Origin: Fragum whitleyi
Lineage: Eukaryota > Mollusca > Bivalvia > Cardiida > Cardiidae
Length of the DNA: 64,000 bases
Assembly (NCBI GenBank): GCA_948146395.1
Contig: OX411543.1
Span: forward strand, 74,363,558 to 74,427,557
Reading direction: 5' to 3'
The notes under the pieces are model-generated. The model was not told the DNA's origin, made no database searches, and saw only the letters and a program-made list of their open reading frames with translations. Every line of letters begins with the position of its first letter. Position 1 is the stretch's first letter. Below, piece by piece: positions 22,986-35,600 of this stretch. The position numbers and the translations under genes are program-made.

Positions 22986-25778
22986 CACTCAAAAAAAAAA
23001 AAAGGATTATGAATTAAAACTTTCTTTCTTATTTCCTTTTCAAATGATTTAATTTTCCATAATAAATGAATTGTAGTAAAAAAAAGGAATTTGTATCAAT
23101 TTCTAACCAAAACAATTTTCTAAACTTTCATGGTCAGAATGGCACAGTTCTAAACAGTTGTAACGGCATATTAATTTAACTTGTTCCCCAATCAATGAAA
23201 AATAAATAAGTTAACTTGAAACCCTTTTACATTTTCTTTCACTTTAATTAGCATTTTTTATTTAGTTTTTAACACATATTGAAAGGATTAAAAAGGGGGC
23301 AAATGGGAATAAGGGCAATACCCTTGATGAACAAAATTGGGAAGGGGGTGGGGAGGAGATCAGAATTAGTGTGAACATTTTTTCGGTCAAATGGACCCAG
23401 ATTATCTTCTTTGAAGGTTACAGGTTGTCAAAGGAAGATGTGCTAGACTAGATTCTTTCTCACCTACTGTGTCTCATTTCGCAAGACTATTGGTAAACAT
23501 TTTTTAGGTCAAGGGACCCAGATTATCTCTTTTAGAAGACATCATTGAATATAAATGTGCTAGACTGGATTCTGTCCTGCCTATTGTGTCTTGAACGCAA
23601 GACAAGATGAAAATTTAAGGGTTAGGGTTTCTTGAAGGGACATTAGGGTAGCCTTTTGACCTGTGCTTTTGACCCTTTAAGAGATTAATCATTGTGCATG
23701 AGCAAATCATGCTATATTATTAAACTTTTTTGTAATTTAAGGTTGAAATGTCATATGAACAGTCAAATCCAAACTAAAAGCTTGTTGAAGACAAATAGAA
23801 AGTGTAGCTTTCTGCACTGGATAACCTATGTAGCTGATCTATACCAATGGTAAACCATACCAATCAACTAACTGTCTTGTCAATTGGTTAATAGTCAACT
23901 CCGTCCCGTCAACTCAGCCTGTATTATATAGGTACATGCATGAAGATGTGATGTAAATATATTTTTGAGTCTGTTTATCTTTTTTTTTCTTTAAGATTAA
24001 TACTCACTTTTTAAAGTTTTATTTGTTAATAATGAACTTATTAGGAAATATGGTTTTAATACTTATATAGTCACATTTCACTATTATTAGATTCTATTGT
24101 ATAAATATGAGATAAAATTATATGTTATTTAATGCTTTGTCTATCTTTAATTTAAAATAAATTTTCAATTTATCTTTTTCTGGGCATTAAGGAGGTTTAC
24201 AATATATGTTTAAGATATGAAAAATTACATGTTCTTTTAACCATCAACCTCGCACCTCCTCCAAGTACACTTATCACCTTGATTAACTATCCAGTGTGCC
24301 AATACACTATATACTATACAGTTTATAGCCCATATACAGGCCGAGTTGACGGGAAGATAAGAGGGGCCTGTATGGATTAAAATCCAACATTACGGCCCGA
24401 AGATCAAGGTATCAAGGTATTGAGTTTTACACAGGCCAAGTTTTTAACTGGCCGAGTTGACCGGACACATGTCAATTAGACCCTTTTGATAAGTCAGGTA
24501 TATCATGGGTCCAGAGTTAATTTTACAAAGCAGCTGAGGTCAGATAGGGAGTGTGAATGGTAAGGCCCAGAGCAGGCGCAGGTGACATTTTCTATTGCTT
24601 TCAGTCTAGTTCGGGAGTCAAATCAAAAGTGTGTGAATGTTTTTGTTTTTGTTACTATGCAAACTTCAATGACTTATTATATTCATCATTATCTCTATGG
24701 TAACAATTTAAACAAAAACAAGAGCTGTCACTGTAAGATGACAATGCCCCCGACACCGCTTTGATTTAGAAGTTATGGCCAATGTTAAAGTTTTTGGACG
24801 GAATGACGGACGGACGGACGGACAGACGGACGGACGGACAGACGGACGGACGGACGGACAAGTCAAATTTATGATGCCTCCCTATCGGGGGCATAATAAA
24901 AAAGATAGGAATTGGCACAAGTATATCTTAATATTTTGTAATCTGAAACTTATACCAACCAGTTCAGTTTTAAATTGGAGAATGCCGAAACTGGACGTGT
25001 TTCAACTTTATTTAAGGGTTCTAAGCATCAGCATATCTATTTCTATTATTATTTTCCATATTTGTGAATATATAGTGTAGTACAGTTTATACAGATATTC
25101 AATTGAAGGAGTTAAGACAAACAAATCTAGTTCTACTTTCCAAGACATGATGACTCACACTCGCTCATTGCTCAGAACTCATTCACTTCCAGACTAATTC
25201 TAACAACTTACCGGGTCTGTCCGATTTACCGGACATACTGGGCCCAACAGAAAATTGATCTAATGCAACCGTGTAAATTCATTAATAACTTTTCTTCCAG
25301 GACTATTGTGACATTAAATTGAAGGAGATAAGCTCGTGAAGTTGGCACATTAATTATTCGACTGAGTGACCCAGTCTCACCATCTTCCTTATTTTGGTTT
25401 TCGTTTCAAAGTCTCGCCGGGTCACGAGATTTGTACTAAAATGATTTCATAAAAAAAAAAAATAACATTTTCTACACGGGATCATTTTTTCAAAATATAT
25501 ATTTCCCAGTCCTTTTTTAAGTTTTGTTAAAAAGATATAAAATTAAAATACAATTTGACTGGTCAAGAACTGTGTCTTGCGAAGGAAATACCCAAAACCA
25601 CCAAAAGACCCTGAAGCGGTCATCACGGCCCATTTTCTATTCGGCCCATACATGAGTCGACAGTAGGACCAGTGTATTTCGCCTCTGCCTAACGGATAAC
25701 TCGGCCTCGATATTATTTCACTTTATTATCAATAGCTTAGGTGGCATTTATCAATTGGGCCGACACACTAAAGATACT
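22986..25778. other. gene-free stretch left of the LINE
   Basis: Two related segments at about 23370-23470 and 23490-23600 (ggtcaa.gga.cccagattatc, gctagact.gattct) form a diverged tandem pair. Otherwise only the short element at 24715 and a gtcgacagtaggaccagt motif at 25656 were seen. Confidence 0.5.
24715..24900 (+). mobile_element. short AACAAGAGCTGTC element with GACG microsatellite
   Basis: AACAAGAGCTGTCAC with a small inverted repeat, ATGCCCCCGACACCG, then a GACGGACG/GACA run (24799-24860) and GATGCCTCCCTATCGGGGGCATAAT at the end. It has the same plan as the larger families but no core repeats. Confidence 0.65.
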
Positions 25779-25788
25779 ATTGGCAATA

Positions 25789-27933
25789 ATATTAGATCAC
25801 CTCGTTGAAAATCTTTAATGTTGCCAATACCGGTGTACAACTTCAGATCCAAGTCCTTCAACACACCATGGATGAAATCCGACATCCGTGAATCAGTCAA
25901 AACAAAAAGAACAAAATGGAAGAAATACAAATACTGTAAAAGTGACCTAAACCTTGACAACTACAACCAAGCAAAAGCGTATGCCTCTAAAAAAGTTCGT
26001 GAAGCCAAAAAGCAATACGAAAAAGAACTAGTCGAGGGAATGAAATCAAATCCAAAAAAATTCTGGAAATATGTTCGCTCAAAAGTTAAAACAACTGAAG
26101 TTCTACCATGCTTAATAAACGAAATGGGAGAAGTCAAAACAGACAACAAAGACAAAGCGGAGATCCTAAACAATTTCTTTCAAAGTGTATTTTACATTGA
26201 AGACAAGTCCGATATTCCCTTATATTTGAGATGAGAACAAACAAAATTCTAAGCACAATATCCTTTAGCGAAGAAAAAATCACCAAGCATCTAGAAAACC
26301 TAAATGAGACAAAGTCCCCAGGACCAGATGAGATTCACCCAAAGCTTTTAAAAGAATGTTCAAAAGCCCTTGCTAAACCTCTAAAAATAATATTTGACAA
26401 GTTAATGAAAAGAAATGAAATACCATGCAGCTGGAAAATAGCAAATGTTACACCGATACATAAGAAAGGACCAAAACAGGAGGCATCAAACTACCGGCCA
26501 ATCAGCCTTACCTCTATCCTATGCAAGGTTATGGAACGACTTATCCGAGACGAAATAACCACACACATGGAATCAAACAACTCTATTCATCTGAACAGCA
26601 CGGGTTTAGACAGGGAAAATCATGTGTTACACAGTTAATAGAAGTACTGAATGATTGGACCGAACAGATTGACAATAACATTAGTGTCGACGTCATCTAC
26701 CTGGATTTTCAAAAAGCCTTCGACACAGTTCCACATGAACGACTCTCCAGAAAGCTATACGGATATGGAATTCAGGGAAATCTCTTGGGGTGGATTAAAG
26801 ACTTTTTGACAGATAGGAAACAAAGGGTAACACTTAATGGAACACATTCAAAACTGACACCAGTCACCAGCGGAATCCATCAAGGTAGTGTCCTTGGCCC
26901 CATCCTTTTTTAACATTTTCATAAATGACCTACCAGATATCACCAGAAACCCTACAAAGTTATTCGCGGATGACACAAAAATTTATGCAACAATTAAAAA
27001 CAAAAAAGATCAGCAAGTCCTTCAAGAAGATTTAGAGAAACTACACCAATGGTAAAAAATATGGCTACTCAAATTCAATGAAGAAAAATGTAAACATCTG
27101 CAAATTGGAAAAGAAACCAATACAAATTACCACCTAGCTAGAAAAACTATAACCAAGGAAACTACTGAAAAAGACCTTGGAATCCATATAGACAACAAAC
27201 TTTCATTTAAAGGCCATATCAACTTAAAAGCCAAATCTGCAAACAAACTGCTGGGAATGATTAAAAGAACCTTTACTTACATGGACAAATCCATGTTCCT
27301 AACCCTTTATAAAAGTCTTATTCGTCCACAACTCGAATATGGTTCAAGTGTATGGTCAACAGCCTATAAAAAAGAAGAAATAAAATTGGAGAACGTTCAA
27401 AGAAGAGCAACAAAGATCATACACTGCATCAAGAACAAAAACTACAACGAGAGATTACTTCATCTAGGACTCCCTACCCTACAATACAGAAGACAGAGAT
27501 CAGACATAATACAAGTTTATAAAATCATGAACATAGATAAAGTAAATAAAAATAAGCTTTTCCCCTTTATCCGATCACAAAACACAACTAGAGGTCACAA
27601 CTTCAAAATCCATAAAAAGCTGAGTAAAACAAACACAAGAAAGTCTAATTTTACCCAACGTATTGTTAACCCATGGAACAGACTGCCAAGGGATGTTGTT
27701 AATTGCCAAAGTGTAAATAGTTTTAAAACTGCATTAAATAACCACTGGAGGAATATTCAAGTAAAGTTTATACCCGATTGTTATGGGCCGGAAGCGGGTA
27801 TCTACAGCATTGAAATTAAAGAAAAGGGCCGTAGAGGCAGCAGCCTAACAGTGGTCTCGACGAACAGGTAACAGGTACATTGTAACAGGTAACTAATCAG
27901 GCATTCACGGTCAATTATATTGAAATTTCTAGG
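25789..27933 (+). mobile_element. 5'-truncated Jockey/CR1-like LINE
   Basis: Non-LTR retrotransposon fragment. It keeps only the linker after the endonuclease, the reverse transcriptase and the C-terminal region; the endonuclease is missing. A 10-bp repeat ATTGGCAATA stands at 25779-25788 and 27934-27943 and may be the target duplication, but it is short. It inserted about 4.6 kb upstream of unc-18 in the same orientation. Confidence 0.75.
25818..27871 (+). pseudogene. LINE reverse transcriptase ORF, broken
   Basis: Reverse transcriptase of a Jockey/CR1-type LINE that would copy element RNA at a nicked target. Motifs in order: TPWMKSDIRES linker; SPGPDEIHPKLLK; NYRPISLTSILCKVMERLI; GFRQGKSC; YLDFQKAFDTVPH; SGIHQGSVLGP; catalytic FADD at 26963-26974; then the long C-terminal stretch with YKSLIRPQLEYGSSVWS and NPWNRLP. 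The frame shifts near 26215, near 26600 and at the T-run near 26908, and a TAA stands at 27053-27055 just after HQW. The copy cannot make an active enzyme. Confidence 0.9.
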
Positions 27934-28437
27934 ATTGGCAATATCACTGAACGTGAATGAGGATTTTTCAAAATTTATCGATACGATTTTCTATTATTTA
28001 TAATGTGTTTGAGAGACTAATTAATACCGACCCCTTCCGTTGATAAAAAAAAAATTAAAAGACCAACCAAACCAACCATTTTAAAAAAGAGGAGAAATGA
28101 CGTTACTTTTAATCATGCAGTAGTTATGACCTTTATGTCGTTCGTCCTTTCCGTTTCCGTTTTTATCATTTTCAAGACACATGTATCTATTTCACACTAA
28201 GCTTTGGTCATATGATTTTTTCTTATAAAAAAAAACAGATAATTAGACAATTGCTTGTGGCTCAAGAGCACCTTTTTTTCGCAAAATGTCGGTTGAAATA
28301 TCAAAGAAACGGCCCTAGTCGCTGCTAATAAAAGAAAAGCATTTTTTTTAAATGTGAACAATATAATTTAACCAGACATTGAGGACGATTAGTAGATTTT
28401 ATTTCCCGGGGTAGATTCCTCTTATTTCTTTCCGGGC

Positions 28438-28814
28438 GGGTCTAAAACGCAGATACTATAGAATATATAGTAACGCAGACCATATTTAACGAAGTAGGAT
28501 ATTGGACTGGGGTCTAAAACGCAGACAATATAGATAAAGAAGGAATATATCCTTACGCAGACGATATAGACAAAGAGCAGTTGGTACCTATCAGAAAACC
28601 TAAAAGAAAGACAATTAATTAATTAAAATCTAGTGATATTTACCATTCACCTGTTATTATATAGGTGTCGATTGCTCTTTGTCTATATCGTCTGCGTAAG
28701 GATATAATCCTTCTTTATCTATATTGTCTGCGTTTTAGACCCCAGTCCAATATCCTTCTTTGTTATATATTGTCTGCGTTACTATATATTCTATATTGTC
28801 TGCGTTTTAGACCC
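28438..28814. repeat. long inverted repeat with 142-bp arms
   Basis: Arms 28438-28579 and 28673-28814 are nearly perfect reverse complements around a 93-bp spacer. Each arm contains the motif gtctaaaacgcaga twice and further gcagac/gtctgcg steps. It may be a foldback MITE with very long ends. No copy elsewhere in the window. Confidence 0.85.
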
Positions 28815-31800
28815 ATCCTTTTTTTCCCATATTTAGTAGATTAAAGCATGCCGATTGCAAAAATGGAAAGAAAAAAATGGTTCATCGAAGCAGATTTTTC
28901 GTAAAACGTAATAAAATGTAATAGGTATCAAGTAAATTTTTGTCCAATGTTTTCGCCGATTCGCATTTCTTGGTAATGACATAAAACCATAAAACAATCA
29001 AATCTAAACATACGACTCATATCAAATTCATGATTTGTACTGAATATAATACACAATTATCAATTGAAAGCTAGCATAATGAATTTTAACGTATTATTCC
29101 CCAGTAAGCAAAAACAGATATATCGAAAATGACCGAGAATGTTTTAAAAAATTATTACTTTTGACCGAATATCATAGAAACACTCGCATAGAAAATTTTA
29201 TTTTTTCTATATTTTGTACATGATTATATGTTCGTGTGATATTGATATGAAAAAAGATATAGTCACCGTGATGACTTTTTAGAAAAGGTGTAAAATTCTA
29301 GGTTACCAAGTTTTTCGCTAAGGAAAAAACCCACTCCAGATTCTTTTTCACGTACCAATTCTATATCAAAATCAATGATATTCAATCCTTCTTAGATATA
29401 TCGATCATGTAGATAAATTCCTTGGCAATCAAGGTATCTCTTTGTTTTGCGTCAACAAATCCAAGGGTCAAATCATATAAAAAGGTCAATTTCATATACA
29501 AGGTCAATGTTACATAAAACACGCACAAATCTAGTAATTCAAAAACCTTCCAGCCTATTGAAAATAGAGTACTCACATATAGAATAATAATTGTTCTTGT
29601 CAATAAGCATCATCAAATTCCCTAATCAAAGTCATATGGTGGAATCAAGATGGTCTACCTCGGTCACACCCTTATCTCCCAATAATAATAATGATAATAC
29701 CGAATAATTTCTTGTGTAATTGAGATATAAAACTCATAATAAGCACTTATATTTATCTCAATATCTGTCGAGATCAAGGTCAAGATCATCGACAAAATCG
29801 AGATTGTCAAACAATGTCAAAATTGAAAATAATCAACTACAAGAAAAAGAAATTAATAGAAAATGATAATAACAATTTAAAAATATCCAGGTCTCTTAAA
29901 GAATTAATCCAAACATTGTAAACTAAAAATCCGACAAGATCATTTAACCACTACATTATCGTCTATCAAGGTCAACCTTTCAAAAATCAACCCCGTCGAA
30001 ATTAAATGTACCGGTTAGCTATCGGATTTACGATGATAACGTTGCTTGATGTCTGATTATGAGCGGGAACGTAAACGTCGCAAAAGCATACGAAAACGAC
30101 GCTGACGTTATATCCTTTATAAGAAAGTGGAGTAAAATGGCTGTGATAATCTATAATAAGTATTTCTAAGTGATAGGATTTGTTAAACCTCTTCATGAAG
30201 CCAATTCCCCGAAATATAGTCATTTAGAGGGTTTTAAGTAGTGTTTTTATTACGTCCGAGATAAGTGCAAGATTGGAGCGTAGACTAATACTTCTGTCGA
30301 GTAATGTATGAGGCTTTTATGATAGTCGACAGTGGAACCAGTCTAGTTTGAGGCGCTTACTGATGTATATATACTTTAGGACAAAAGTTCTGGCTTGATT
30401 TGTTCAATAAAGCTTTTAATTTTTTTTTCTTTAATTTTTCCTCAGAAATATCGGTCATGTCTTCAAAACATACGGAATGTTTTCACCGGCATTGGATTAC
30501 AAATGACGTTTTTTAGTCCAAACGACGTTAATTGCATTTTTTCAACTTTTTCAAGCTGCATACGACATAGCATAGAAAAGTTTTGCCTGTGAGCCTTGAT
30601 GTGATAATCCAATAGGAAAGCACTAAGGAAAGATGGTTGAAAATATGTTGCCTTTCAGAAACGTTATTTTCATTTTAGCACATATTTAATTTTTTTGCAG
30701 GTTTGCTGCTGGATCATTTTGGGATTAACAAAACACGTATTGAATTAGTACGCGTTGTTATGAAGCAAGACGCCCTTTTCATAGTTTTTTGGGTTCACCA
30801 GGCCGCGATTTAACGACGTAAGTCAAAATAGTTGAAACAACGTTATGTTGACCTTTTTCACTTTTTTTTGAAAAAATCTAAGCGCGATGTCGTTCAGATA
30901 GATCCTTTGAACAACTATGCCTTTTTTGTTAATATGATTTCGCCATCGCTTGAATTAGACCTAGTCGGAATTAGACAATCTAACGTGCTTGTTGTAGCGT
31001 TGTTTTATTCTAAGACCGTATATCAAAGTTTTACCAAACCACTGCAGATTGAATACTTCAAACTTCTACTTTTAAGTTGTTGCAACTTTCATCTGTGTGC
31101 TATTTCTCATAAAAAAGGATTTTGCCTTATTTGCATATCAGCAAAGCCGGACGAGACCTCTGTCAATTGATACTTGTATATCATGCATGGGTCGAATAAA
31201 GTTAGGTATTCAACGTATTCGATGATTTAATCAATTACGTAAATAAAGGCCGATGCTTAAAGGCCAGTGTTAATCAGTAATCTGTAAAACAGTGAAAAGA
31301 TGCCTTTGATTAAACTCGTTTTCGGCATATAGGACTTTTTAATTTAGTTTCACATTACTGAAACACTATTGAAACATATCAATCTGATTTAAGCATTCTA
31401 AAGGCAATTGAGCAACTATATATATATTTTTTTTAAATCTCTAAGTTTGACGCCAACTGCTTGTATACTTTATAAACATAATGAAAAGGGTAAACTAAAT
31501 TTGAAAACTGATTTCCTTTTTCCCATAGTATTTCTATTCATATTAGATTGTTCAAGCTTCGACTATACATGAGTCAACATGGGTCGACAGTAGGACTAGT
31601 CTTTATTTATTTAACGTCATTGTTTTATCATTCGGTTTTCGGGCCTTTCAATTTGGTAAAGTCTTTTTTTTCAATGTTTTTTTTTTTAAATTGTTTAGCC
31701 TTAGCATGTTAAAAGTTCTGTGTAAATTATTGTGTGTATAATTTCTTCTTTCGTAAAATGCTTATATTGTAAGGTAGAAGATCTATTTATTTGGTTAATA

Positions 31801-32578
31801 GCTTTCGCACTATGTTTTATTGTTTGATTAATTGATACATTGACACACTTCAAAAAGATTTGTATTCGAGCTGGCTTAACACAAATAAGTACTACACAAA
31901 GTAAAAGTTTAAATGAAAAGAAAGGGTTTGACAATGGCTAAAATAATATTAAATGATAAAATCTTTATTGTCATTTTGTTGGTATATTTTTCGGTTACAC
32001 GCTCGAGAAATCGATAATATAAATAAAGATATAAAGCTTTTCGTTGCAATTATTCTTAGACGACACTCAGCACAACTAAAAAGGTAAAAAAAAAAAACAC
32101 AAAGGCGTTCGTTTTCCTGATAATTATCTTCCTAAATTGTCTATGATATTTTGGGTCGGTTTGACCGACAGAAAATCGAAATTCGGTCCGGTTTGACCGG
32201 GGCCTGTTTGACGAAGAGTCAATTTGACTGCAAAGCACATTGATCAGATTGCAAAGCACAGGTCAGATTATGGTCATCTTATAAGAATTACATTTACACA
32301 ACTTTAACTGTATTCTTAAATCTCAGATGTGCTAGGGCTTGAATGTGCTTTGTTAATCTTTTCTTGTTCTTATCTTCGTATATTATTCCTCAATGAACAT
32401 TAAATCACTATTATTATTATTGTTATTTATTTAAATTATCATTTGAAACAGCTAGTCTCTGTCTGATCTTTCACATAAAATTTTGGTAAAAGGGCGTATT
32501 TTGGTAAAATTAAGGATTTGGGTAAACCTCATTTTTTTTGACATAGAACCAGTCCATTATTTATATTAGTCATTCAAA
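28815..32578. other. upstream region of unc-18
   Basis: The longest stretch without recognisable repeats apart from gtcgacagt motifs at 30325 and 31583. It should hold the promoter and any 5' UTR exon. A TTTATATTAG sits about 20 nt before the ATG but is too close to be the TATA box. The 112-codon frame at 30832-31170 has no recognisable domain. Confidence 0.4.
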
Positions 32579-32606
32579 ATGGCGCTGAAGAAAGCTGTCA
32601 ATGATA
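32579..32606 (+). CDS. STXBP1: unc-18 exon 1 (start codon)
   Basis: A 28-nt coding exon, too short for ORF finders, reading MALKKAVND plus one base of codon 10. It matches the short N-terminal exon typical of the family, where invertebrate orthologues start M-A/S-L-K. The ATG has a fair context (aaaATGg) and an in-frame TAG at 32567-32569. The donor is GTAAAT. The single leftover base joins the two leading bases of exon 2 to give AAG (Lys10). Intron 1 is then 4979 nt. The 5' UTR and transcription start are not resolved. Confidence 0.8.
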
Positions 32607-35600
32607 GTAAATAAGTTTATTCTTATTTGATTGAAATGATAATCAGGAACAAACAAGATATTATACCATGCGATTGAAAAAAATAAGTTCTTCAGAGTAT
32701 CTGTCACGTTAAATCCCAAATTTTCTCAAGCGAAATTCTAGATTTATCGATTAATCACGGCTACTCCCTTCTCGAAATCATCAAGCTTATCTGGAACCCT
32801 TGCAAAACCAATCCACTCGATACTGTGTTTCCAGAGCCTATACTTTCAAGTCCATTAAATCTGTTTAAATGAACAAGTACTGACAAAGTTTGCTCGGCTT
32901 GCATTTGCTTGCCAGATGTATCGGTGACAGGAATAACTTGCTATAAGAAATTATATCCTCTAGGTACCCATTTTCCAACCCAATAGTCACGCACTATCAA
33001 TATTCAGTTGATTATGAAGTTAACGCAAAACCAAATGGCATCATTATCTGTTTTCAATCTAAATAGTCCAATTCTGATTTGAAAAATGTCAGAAATTTAG
33101 CTAATTAGTAATTTCTTGTATTTGCTAGTGTAGTTTAAAACAATAGTGTCAATTTATCTCATTTTTCTTATGTCCATATTTGTTACATCCTAATAAATTA
33201 TCTTTTTCTTGTTTATCCACCTAATTTGGTTATCGTTTTAATTTTGGTATATGTCGTCATCTGAGGCTTTGAAATGACACAAGCACTTTGAATATTTTGA
33301 AATCTATCATTCAAAATAGAAATTATTATGGGTTTACATACATCTTTTTTTGAGGCATGGGCCAGAAAATTGTTGTTTACTACATATAGGCGATATTTGA
33401 GACCAAAAACAATTTTTTCCCTAAAATTTTTGCTTTTATATTAAGCGTGAATATTGGTTCTCTTTTTACTGATCTTTCATTTTTGGTAGTTTTTTTGAAA
33501 ACTGTGACTTTTCTATAAAATATGTACAATCGACAAGTTTCATGTTTTAATGAGATGACAATATGTAACCAAAAATAAAATTATAGAAAATTATATTCTT
33601 TTATTTCCAAAAATAAGTTTATTTGAATAATTTGCCTTATGTGCGTGACTATGGGTTCTTCATGGATATCCTAATTTCTCAAGGACAGTCCTGGTTGATC
33701 AATCTATCCCGCATTTCTTTCAGATGCAGTGTTCCCACAAACCCTCAAATGGGGGTGATTTACCCCCGAATTGAAGCTTGTACCCCCTATTTTTTGCAAG
33801 CAGCCTTCTTAGTCTCATATAGAGTGGGTACATGCATGCTGTAAGATACCCATTTATACCCCCAGATTGAAGCAGCAGTGGGAACACTGAGATGGCTCTG
33901 AATTTGGAAAAATATTTTAAGAGCTTACGGCAAAAGAGAGTTGAAAAGCCATCCTATTCATAACCATTGTTAGTATTAATTTGTATTAATGTTTTTGGGG
34001 TGATAAGAATACAAGGACCAATGGGCAAGCTTCAAAGATAACTTTGCAGCATAACGCTAATGTAGGCGACTTTTCTCTACAGATTGCCTGTCATTTTATC
34101 ATATAGAGAGTCCATAATTTGATGACCGAACACCTATAGTAGTGTTGATTCTAAAACATTGTAACTACAGCTTTGAAACTGCTTTAATTGCCATACCATC
34201 CTCACATAGTAATGACTAAGTTTCAAAAAATGTGTATCATATGGCCAGGTCTGACTCAGCAGTTTCTATGATGTCTGCAGTGTTTCCCAAAAACCCCCAA
34301 ATGGGGGAGATGGTGATTTACCCCCAAATTGAAGCCTGTACCCCCTAATTTTTGCAACCAGCCTTCTTTGTGTTATGTAGAGGGGGTACATGCACACTGT
34401 AAAATACCCATTTTCACCCCCAGATTGAAAAAGCAGTGGGAACACTGGTCTGTTACAAAACCTACGCTCCCGTGAGTTAGAAAGGATAGGTCCAGTGAAA
34501 TTGTTGCATCACCATTTTTTTCCATCGCCACTGAAGTATTAGTAAATTTTTAGACATGTCAAAATATATAAGTACACTTAAGTAGAGAAATTGATGGAGA
34601 AGTGGTCAGGAAGTGATCATGTACAGGGCTAGTGTTTGACCCTTAAACCAGGGATTTGACTCCAAAGAATATGTAAATACAGTGGTCTCGCGATATCTCG
34701 AACACACACGGGACCGACCAATTTGCTTGAGTCATTGCATGATTCGAGTTAATGCCAGTACGCAAAATTGTCCTCAATGAAGACGTTTCACTGCGTTTAT
34801 ACTTACCTTTGCATACTTTGCCTTCAAAATATGCAGTACCTATGTAAATACTCCTAGAGGAAAAGTTTTATGAAGTACCAGTGATTTTATGTTATAAAAC
34901 GATGTGTTAATTTGGTCAAAAAGACAGCGTTGAAAACAGAAAAAAAAAAATAATAAAAAAGTCGATTAAGGCGTCGGCGTCATTGTTAGTGGTGTCTGTT
35001 CTCTGTACATTTAGCAATTTTAATGAGAGGCATTATATCATGCATATTCTTTCTTCCTTACAATATTTTCTTAGCTATCGTTTCTTAATGACAAAATTTT
35101 AGACGTTTTATCAGTCAAAAGATAGGCTAGGTTGCTAGCAATTCCTTCTTTTCTCACAATATTTTCTTTGGAGCTATCACTCTCCAAGACAATTAAAAAT
35201 CAATGCATTTTTCTTTAACCACGTTTTGGCGCCGAACACTAGCGATAGGCGACCGAAAAATTTGAAACTACAGCTGAAAAAAGTGTAGTTATGATGTTTC
35301 GGTGGGCAATCTTCAATATATTTCGTTATAAAGGTGAATAATTTGCTTAATTAATGACGAGGATGACTATCGAAAGACTTTAAAATTGGTGATGAGCATT
35401 GATTCGACATCAATGCCAATTTGTTTTATTGTTGTTTCACTGTCTCAAAATTATTTGCTGATCATTCTATTCCCGTTATTTCAAACCTAAAATTGAATAA
35501 GTGTTGCATACAAAGAGGTGTGAAAAACAAGTCGTCTGACTTGTCGAATCCCGTGAAAAAGTCCTAAAGGTATTCTTGACGATGGGCCGAAATAACAAAT

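Noticed and set aside
25818..27871. LINE reverse transcriptase as an active gene or a host-adopted RT
   Set aside because: At least three frameshifts, a stop before the thumb region and no endonuclease domain.
30832..31170. 112-codon frame as a gene upstream of unc-18
   Set aside because: No domain, no codon bias that I can see, no neighbouring exon; chance is the simpler reading in AT-rich DNA.
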